Positions 27,755-32,777 of a stretch of 32,777 nt of DNA are shown piece after piece. The stretch spans positions 1-32,777 of the forward strand of contig CALQSQ010000063.1 of assembly GCA_943333275.1 (NCBI GenBank), read 5' to 3'. A model generated the notes under the pieces. It was not told the origin of the DNA. It did not search any database and saw nothing but the letters and a program-made list of their open reading frames with translations. Position 1 is the stretch's first letter. The number at the start of each line of letters is the position of its first letter. A program made the position numbers and the translations under genes. Source of the stretch: Akkermansia muciniphila. Lineage in GTDB: Bacteria > Verrucomicrobiota > Verrucomicrobiia > Verrucomicrobiales > V1-33.

Positions 27755-29187
27755 CCAACTTGTCCCGACTCCCCCTGGCCCATCTATCCCGTCGCAAGCT
27801 CCTGCAAACGGCGGCCAATGGTTTCGGAGCGATGGCCGCCTCTGCCTTGCTGGGGGAGCATGCGCGGGCGGCTGACTTCGGAAAATCGGGATCGCCCCGC
27901 CAACCCCACTATGTTCCCAAGGCCCGCAGTGTGATCTTCCTTTTCATGGAGGGAGCCGTTTCCCATGTCGACAGTTTTGATTACAAGCCCCTGCTTGAAA
28001 AGCACCATGGCGAGAGTCCGCACCAGACCATCGGCAAACTCGAGAAGACGCAGTTTGAAAATATCGGCAAGGTGATGAAATCGCCCTGGGCTTTCAAACA
28101 GCGCGGCCAGAGCGGATTGTGGATCAGCGACCTGTTTCCGCACATTGCCGAACGGGCTGACGATCTGTGTGTCATCAACTCGATGACCTCGGCCTTTCCC
28201 GAACACACCAGTGCCAACTATTTTCTCCACAGCGGACTGGGCTTGCAGGGGCGTCCCAGCATGGGCGCATGGGTGGCTTACGGTCTGGGCAGCATGAATG
28301 AAAATCTGCCCGGATTCGTTGTGCTCAACGGCGGGCAGATCCCTTCGGGTGGACTGGATTGTTTTGGCAGTGGATTTCTTCCGGCCAATTATCAAGGCTC
28401 GCTCTTGAATGCCAACGGAACGCCGCTAGCCAATATTGTTCCCGGTGAAAAATCCCCCGCGCAACAACTGGTCAAGCGGCGGCTGGCCGAACGGCTGAAT
28501 CGAATGAGTCTCGCGGATTCCGGAGGCAATGATGCGCTGGAGAGTGCCATTACGAATGCGGAACTTGCCGGTCGCATGCAGTCTACGATCCCTGATCTTC
28601 TGGATTTGGATGGGGAGTCGGAGGCGACGAAGAAACTTTACGGTTTGGACTCGGACTACGTTCATACGAAGACCTATGCCAGGCAATGCCTGATCGCCCG
28701 GAGGATGGTTGAACGGGGCGTACGCTTCATTGAACTGACCATTCCCATGGTGGCTGGCTATTCGCGTTGGGATGCCCATGGAGGTTTGGTGGAGAATCAT
28801 GGCAACAACGCCAGAGCCGTGGATCAACCGATCGCCGGACTGCTGGCGGATTTAAAACAACGCGGACTGCTGGACTCGACACTTGTGGTCTGGGCAGGAG
28901 AATTCGGGAGAACCCCCTTCGCGCAGGGCTCCGATGGCCGTGATCACCATGAATTTGGTTTCAGTGTCTGGATGGCAGGAGGCGGCGTGCGTCCGGGAAT
29001 GGCCTATGGAGCCACAGACGAATGGGGATACCACACCGTGGAGAACCGTCTCGAAATCGCCGACCTGCACGCCACCATGCTGCACCTCATGGGCATGGAT
29101 CACACGAAGCTCACCTACCGCTTTGGCGGGCGCGATATCCGGCTTACGGATGTTCAGGGCAACGTGGTGCACGACATCCTCGCGTGA
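27751..29187 (+). CDS. DUF1501 protein, Tat-exported
   Basis: A 478-residue DUF1501 protein whose ATG overlaps the upstream TGA. The twin-arginine signal is HLSRRKLLQT (arginines 14-15) with a following GFGAMAASALLG stretch and an ARA cleavage-like site. Motifs in order: IFLFMEGAVSHVDSFDYKPLL, DLFPHIAERADDLCVINSM, GAWVAYGLGSMNENLP, ARRMVERGVRFIELT, RWDAHGGLVENHG, GEFGRTPFAQGSDGRDHHEFG, LHATMLHLMGMDHTKL and LTDVQGNVVHDILA. Small departures from the other three copies (MEGAVSH instead of NGG.SQ; GRDHHE instead of GRDHN) mark a distinct subfamily that matches its distinct DUF1549/1553 partner. Predicted to be a folded, periplasmic protein with a phosphatase/sulfatase-like fold; no activity can be assigned. 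A beta-propeller gene follows after 65 bases. Confidence 0.93.
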   Translation: MTNLSRLPLAHLSRRKLLQTAANGFGAMAASALLGEHARAADFGKSGSPRQPHYVPKARSVIFLFMEGAVSHVDSFDYKPLLEKHHGESPHQTIGKLEKTQFENIGKVMKSPWAFKQRGQSGLWISDLFPHIAERADDLCVINSMTSAFPEHTSANYFLHSGLGLQGRPSMGAWVAYGLGSMNENLPGFVVLNGGQIPSGGLDCFGSGFLPANYQGSLLNANGTPLANIVPGEKSPAQQLVKRRLAERLNRMSLADSGGNDALESAITNAELAGRMQSTIPDLLDLDGESEATKKLYGLDSDYVHTKTYARQCLIARRMVERGVRFIELTIPMVAGYSRWDAHGGLVENHGNNARAVDQPIAGLLADLKQRGLLDSTLVVWAGEFGRTPFAQGSDGRDHHEFGFSVWMAGGGVRPGMAYGATDEWGYHTVENRLEIADLHATMLHLMGMDHTKLTYRFGGRDIRLTDVQGNVVHDILA

Positions 29188-29252
29188 CCAATGCCCCCAG
29201 CAAATTCTTGATTCCATTTCAGTCATCCAAATACCATCAACCCTCATCATTC

Positions 29253-30182
29253 ATGAAATCACCCATCGCTCCACTCCTGCTCTCCGTGGGATTCCTCACC
29301 TCCATGGTTCCCATTGCTTCAGCCGGGGAGGCCGCGGCAGCCCCAATCCGCCATTCCTACCTGGTCATGGGTGGCAAGACCGCCATCATCAGCGAGGATG
29401 GCAAGGTGGAGTGGGAGTATGACGGAGGGTCGCGGGATGGTTTTGTGCTGCCGAATGGTAATGTGCTGATTGCCTATAGCGATCGGGTCGTTGAAGTGAC
29501 GAGGGAAAAACAGGTGGTTTTTTCCTATCAGAGAAGTCCCGAAAACAGTGAAATCGGAACCACCCAGCGCCTCTACAACGGGAACACCCTGATCACCGAA
29601 CTGGGAGCCAAGCCCAGGTTGTTGGAAGTCAATGGCAAGGGCGAGATCGTCAATACCGTGGTGCTGCAGCCGGAAACGGACAATGCCCACATGCAGACAC
29701 GGATGGCGCGCCAGCTACGTAATGGAAATTTTCTCGTCCCGCATTTACTGGCCTTTGCCTTGAAGGAATACGACCCATCGGGGAAAATTGTCGGAACGAT
29801 CAAAACCGATTTGGACAGCCTTGGTGGACGTAAGGCCGAGTGCTGGCCCTTTACGGCAATCCGATTGGATAATGGAAATACCGTCGTCACCCTGACCCAC
29901 AGCAATCAGGTGGCTGAGTTTGGGGTAGGTGGTGAGTTGATTTGGAAAGTGACCAACGATGATGTGAAGGGTCTGTTCAAGGACCCGTGCGGTGCGCAGC
30001 GTCTTGCCAATGGCAATACCGTGATCGGCAGCCACGCCGCCAGCACTGGAGTTTCCATGGTGGAACTCAATAATGCCAAGCAAATCGTCTGGACCAGCGA
30101 TCATCCGCTGGCTGCTGGCGTGCATCATTTTCAAATTCTCACCACCAATGGCAAAGCCGAGCCCGGCATGCCGATGAAATAA
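29253..30182 (+). CDS. Secreted beta-propeller protein (PQQ-like/arylsulfotransferase-like repeats)
   Basis: A 309-residue exported protein. ATG 29253 starts a signal peptide (MKSPIAPLLLSVGFLTSM...ASAGEA); the open frame upstream runs over the DUF1501 gene and is not used. The mature part is built from blades of about 45 residues, each centred on an L-x-N-G-N-(T/V/F)-(L/V)-(I/V) motif: LPNGNVLIA, LYNGNTLIT, LRNGNFLVP, LDNGNTVVT and LANGNTVIG, alternating with strands such as GKVEWEYD and GELIWKVT. This is the pattern of PQQ-like or arylsulfotransferase-like propellers; I see no catalytic residues that would settle an activity. It lies between a DUF1501 gene (65 bases upstream) and L-fuconate dehydratase (12 bases downstream), so it is probably co-transcribed with both. 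A scaffold, sensor or lyase/sulfotransferase-related role are all possible. Confidence 0.85.
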   Translation: MKSPIAPLLLSVGFLTSMVPIASAGEAAAAPIRHSYLVMGGKTAIISEDGKVEWEYDGGSRDGFVLPNGNVLIAYSDRVVEVTREKQVVFSYQRSPENSEIGTTQRLYNGNTLITELGAKPRLLEVNGKGEIVNTVVLQPETDNAHMQTRMARQLRNGNFLVPHLLAFALKEYDPSGKIVGTIKTDLDSLGGRKAECWPFTAIRLDNGNTVVTLTHSNQVAEFGVGGELIWKVTNDDVKGLFKDPCGAQRLANGNTVIGSHAASTGVSMVELNNAKQIVWTSDHPLAAGVHHFQILTTNGKAEPGMPMK

Positions 30183-30194
30183 ATTTTCCATTCC

Positions 30195-31502
30195 ATGCCG
30201 ACGATCATTACATCCCTGACCGTTCACGATATCCGGTTCCCGACCTCGAAGTCGCTCGACGGCTCGGATGCGATGAATCCCGATCCGGATTACTCCGCAG
30301 CCTATGTCGTGCTGGGCACCTCAGAAGCAGGCCTTGAAGGTCACGGTCTGACTTTCACCATTGGGAGGGGCACGGAAATCGTGTGCGCGGCGATTGAAGC
30401 CATGCGGCATCTGGTGGTGGGGCAGAAATTGGCATCGTTTTCCTCCGAGCCCGGAACCTTTTGGAGGCACCTCACGGGGGATTCGCAGTTGCGTTGGATC
30501 GGCCCTGAAAAGGGGGCGATTCATCTGGCCACGGCAGCCATTGTCAACGCCCTCTGGGACCTGTGGGCGAAGTCTGCGGGCAAACCGCTCTGGAGATTAC
30601 TGTGTGATCTTTCTCCGCAGCAACAGGTGGCGTGCATTGATTTTCGCTACCTGACCGACGCTTTGACGCCTGAGGAAGCTTTGGAAATGTTGCAGGCAAA
30701 AGCGGACGGTCGGGTCAGCCGGACTGCCGAACTCGAATCCGACGGCTACCCGGCCTATACCACCTCTGCCGGCTGGCTGGGTTACCCGGATGATAAAATC
30801 CGCCGCCTCTGCCGTGAGGGAATCGCGGGTGGTTGGAATCATTTTAAAATCAAGGTCGGGCAGAATCTGGAGGATGACATCCGGCGCTGCAGAATCATGC
30901 GCGAGGAACTCGGCTGGGACCGAAAACTCATGGTGGATGCCAACCAGACATGGGATGTGCCGCAGGCGATTGCCTGGATGCAGGAGCTCGCGCCCTACAA
31001 ACCCTGGTGGATCGAGGAACCAACCTCACCTGACGACGTGCTGGGCCACGCGGCCATCGCCCGCGCCATGGAACCCCTCGGCATCGGCGTGGCCACCGGG
31101 GAGCACGCCATGAACCGCGTGATCTTCAAGCAGCTGCTTCAGGCCAACGCCATTTCCTTCTGTCAGATTGACAGCTGCCGACTCGGCGGGGTGAACGAAA
31201 TTCTGGCGGTCTATCTGCTGGCGGCAAAATTTGGAGTGCCCGTCTGCCCTCATGCCGGTGGGGTGGGGCTCTGCGAATACGTGCAGCATTTGCAAATGTG
31301 GGACTACGTTTGCGTGAGTGGATCGATGGAGAATCGACTCGTCGAATACGTGGATCACCTCCACGAACATTTCCTGGATCCCTGCGTGATGAAAGACGGC
31401 CGCTACATGCCGCCGCAATTACCCGGCTACAGCATTCAGATGAAAGCGCAGACTCTGCAAGACTACGCCTTCCCCGGCGGAAAAGTCTGGAAGTCCACCT
31501 AG
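30195..31502 (+). CDS. fucD: L-fuconate dehydratase (enolase superfamily)
   Basis: A cytoplasmic 435-residue member of the mandelate-racemase branch of the enolase superfamily, closely resembling L-fuconate dehydratase, which converts L-fuconate to 2-keto-3-deoxy-L-fuconate in the non-phosphorylated L-fucose pathway. The active-site pattern is complete: FKIKVG (Lys218 and Lys220), VDANQ (Asp248), IEEPTSPDD (Glu274), GEHAMNR (Glu303), QIDSCRLGG (Asp326) and PHAGGVGLCEY (His353). This gives the Lys base, three metal-binding acids and the His partner of the family. From memory, these positions nearly coincide with those reported for the Xanthomonas enzyme. The N-terminal capping domain is present and length is normal. 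It is the last gene of the plus-strand run, 12 bases after the beta-propeller gene. No other fucose-pathway gene is in the window. A related sugar-acid dehydratase specificity cannot be excluded from sequence alone. Confidence 0.92.
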   Translation: MPTIITSLTVHDIRFPTSKSLDGSDAMNPDPDYSAAYVVLGTSEAGLEGHGLTFTIGRGTEIVCAAIEAMRHLVVGQKLASFSSEPGTFWRHLTGDSQLRWIGPEKGAIHLATAAIVNALWDLWAKSAGKPLWRLLCDLSPQQQVACIDFRYLTDALTPEEALEMLQAKADGRVSRTAELESDGYPAYTTSAGWLGYPDDKIRRLCREGIAGGWNHFKIKVGQNLEDDIRRCRIMREELGWDRKLMVDANQTWDVPQAIAWMQELAPYKPWWIEEPTSPDDVLGHAAIARAMEPLGIGVATGEHAMNRVIFKQLLQANAISFCQIDSCRLGGVNEILAVYLLAAKFGVPVCPHAGGVGLCEYVQHLQMWDYVCVSGSMENRLVEYVDHLHEHFLDPCVMKDGRYMPPQLPGYSIQMKAQTLQDYAFPGGKVWKST

Positions 31503-32536
31503 GGCTTGGTGCGGCTGTTTTTCAATTCGGCGAAAATCAGCCGGCCGGCGGAGGTTTGCAGCGCGCTGCTGACAATGACGCTGGCCGTGCTGCCGATGCG
31601 ATCCCGCGCATGGTTCACCACAATCATGGCTCCATCCGGTGTGTAACCTACGGCCTGGTGGTCATCTTTCCCTTCCTTGACGAGCGTCAATTCCACCTCA
31701 TCACCAATCGCCAGGATCGGCCGCATGGATTGCGCCAGTTGATTGAGATTGAGCACGGGAACGCCCTGAAGGTGGGCGACGCGTCCGAGATTGCCATCGT
31801 TGGTGAGGAGTCGTGCATCCAGCAGCTTGGCGAGTTGGATGAGTTTCGTATCGACCAGTTTTTCCTGCGTCTGGTAGTCATCGTGCACGGTGATTTCCAG
31901 ATTGGGCAGTTGTTTAAGCGCTTCCAGGCAGTCCAACCCCCGGCGGCCCCGGTCGCGCTTCAGGTTATCGCCGGAGTCGGCCAGGAGATGCATTTCATCA
32001 AGCACAAAGCGGGGGATGATGAGCGTGCCATCCAGAAATCCGGTCTGACAGATGGCGGGCAGGCGGCCATCGATGATGATGTTGGTGTCGATCAGCAGCG
32101 GTTGCCGCATGACACCCTCGTTGCGGAAGCGGACGTAGGGAATGATCAGTGAGAATTCCTGGCGGTTGCTGCGCAGCGCCAGCACGATCCCGATGTATCC
32201 GAAAGCCGCGTAAAGCATGGAGAACAGCACGCGTTCGATCTGCTCCTGCCCATCGATAACAGGCATGCCGACCATTTTAAAAATCAAGGTGATCAGCCAA
32301 GCGCAGAGCACGCCGATGAGCAGACCGATGGTGCCTGAGGAGAAACTGCGAATGGTGAAGTTCTTGAGCAGCATGTCCACCAGAACGAAAAATCCCCCGA
32401 ACAGCAGGCCGCAGAGTGCGCCGATCCAAACCCCTTCCGAAGCTCCCCGGACCCCGAGCGTGAGCGAAACGCCCAGCAGGACGCAGACAATGACAAAGAC
32501 AATTCGGACGATTTTAATTACGGTTGTGGTCGGCAT
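31499..32536 (-). CDS. Membrane-anchored PIN/TRAM-domain protein
   Basis: A 345-residue protein with four N-terminal membrane spans (about 10-30, 35-57, 68-88, 100-122), a PIN ribonuclease-like domain and a C-terminal TRAM domain, the architecture of YacL-type proteins. The PIN part shows LIDTNIIIDGR (Asp150), FVLDEMHLLAD (Glu181), a conserved Arg-rich RDRGRRGLD helix, VDTKLIQLA (Asp229) and LTNDGNLGRVA (Asp247), so the acidic metal-binding set appears intact and the protein could be an active RNase. TRAM covers about 275-337 (GDEVELTLVKEG, GYTPDGAMIVV, GSTASVIVSSALQTSAGRLIFA). ATG 32536 lies 23 bases after the stop of an MlaD-like gene, suggesting one operon. Its TAG overlaps the TAG of the convergent fucD gene in the sequence CTAG, so the two genes share four bases. 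Its biological substrate is unknown. Confidence 0.92.
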   Translation of the reverse strand: MPTTTVIKIVRIVFVIVCVLLGVSLTLGVRGASEGVWIGALCGLLFGGFFVLVDMLLKNFTIRSFSSGTIGLLIGVLCAWLITLIFKMVGMPVIDGQEQIERVLFSMLYAAFGYIGIVLALRSNRQEFSLIIPYVRFRNEGVMRQPLLIDTNIIIDGRLPAICQTGFLDGTLIIPRFVLDEMHLLADSGDNLKRDRGRRGLDCLEALKQLPNLEITVHDDYQTQEKLVDTKLIQLAKLLDARLLTNDGNLGRVAHLQGVPVLNLNQLAQSMRPILAIGDEVELTLVKEGKDDHQAVGYTPDGAMIVVNHARDRIGSTASVIVSSALQTSAGRLIFAELKNSRTKP

Positions 32537-32559
32537 GTGGCAGGAACAAGGGGGCGGAA

Positions 32560-32777
32560 TTAGCGTTTGAAAATGGATTTGCGGGGGTTGCTGTTGGGCG
32601 GCGCGTCCTGCTCTTTCTCGGCATCGTCCTTATACCAGAAGATGCCGTGGCGCCGCAGGTTGCTGATGAGGCCGGAAAAATCCTCGCGCATCTTGGGGTC
32701 GCGCAGCAGCCCGCTGATCACGCCCTGACCCGAGTGCATGTCTGACGCGACAACACCAAGGCCCTCGGCGGCCTTGC
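32560..32777 (-). CDS. MlaD/MCE-family lipid-transport protein, C-terminal fragment
   Basis: An open frame enters from the right edge and ends at TAA 32560-32562; 71 residues are visible (too short for most ORF filters). The segment EGLGVVASDMHSGQGVISGLL, RDPKMREDFSGLISNLRRHG and IFWYKDD is typical of the C-terminal end of MlaD-like (MCE) substrate-binding proteins of lipid ABC transporters. The tail is short and basic (NPRKSIFKR). MCE proteins are anchored in the inner membrane and carry phospholipids between membranes. The PIN/TRAM gene starts 23 bases downstream on the same strand. The assignment rests on a short piece; the N-terminal membrane anchor and MCE domain lie outside the window. 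Confidence 0.7.
   Translation of the reverse strand, partial: KAAEGLGVVASDMHSGQGVISGLLRDPKMREDFSGLISNLRRHGIFWYKDDAEKEQDAPPNSNPRKSIFKR

Overview
The window looks like a chromosomal stretch from a GC-rich Verrucomicrobiota (PVC superphylum) bacterium. The case rests on gene content. There are five DUF1549/DUF1553 (PSD1/planctomycete-cytochrome type) proteins, four Tat-exported DUF1501 proteins and one PVC-type heme-binding CxxCH protein, families that are abundant mainly in Verrucomicrobiota and Planctomycetota. Almost no start codon has a recognisable Shine-Dalgarno sequence. No database search was possible, so taxonomy and family names come from motif recognition.

Layout. From about 17961 leftward, nine genes lie on the minus strand in reading order: DUF1549/1553 without an N-terminal cytochrome (15301-17961); DUF1549/1553 with one (12381-15308, probable TTG start overlapping the previous stop); two tandem DUF1501 genes (10944-12374, 9528-10934); a DUF4432 aldose-epimerase-like gene (8407-9513); an OpgH/MdoH-like glucosyltransferase (6237-8339); a multidomain CxxCH heme protein (3158-6160); and a further DUF1549/1553 protein (2-3064). 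At 17962-18224 there is a short divergent intergenic region holding an interrupted hairpin and a 16-base sequence that recurs, with one mismatch, at 3114-3129. To its right on the plus strand is a broken gene for a secreted beta-sandwich protein (18225-19866, one in-frame stop and one frameshift). Then come DUF1549/1553 + DUF1501 (19980-24318) and a second set of DUF1549/1553 + DUF1501 + beta-propeller + L-fuconate dehydratase (24470-31502). The right end carries a minus-strand MlaD-like gene (cut by the window edge) followed by a membrane PIN/TRAM protein (31499-32536), whose stop codon overlaps that of the dehydratase.

How the genes may work together. The exported proteins (CxxCH-bearing DUF1549/1553 proteins with inserted lectin-like or jelly-roll-like modules, their DUF1501 partners, the CxxCH heme protein and the beta-propeller) look like an extracytoplasmic apparatus acting on glycans or other polymers. 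The cytoplasmic sugar enzymes next to them (L-fuconate dehydratase, DUF4432 mutarotase-like protein) suggest that at least part of the locus serves uptake or breakdown of deoxysugar-containing polysaccharides. That link is inference from gene order; the biochemical function of DUF1549/DUF1553/DUF1501 is not established. No CRISPR array, tRNA, rRNA, insertion sequence or phage gene was seen.
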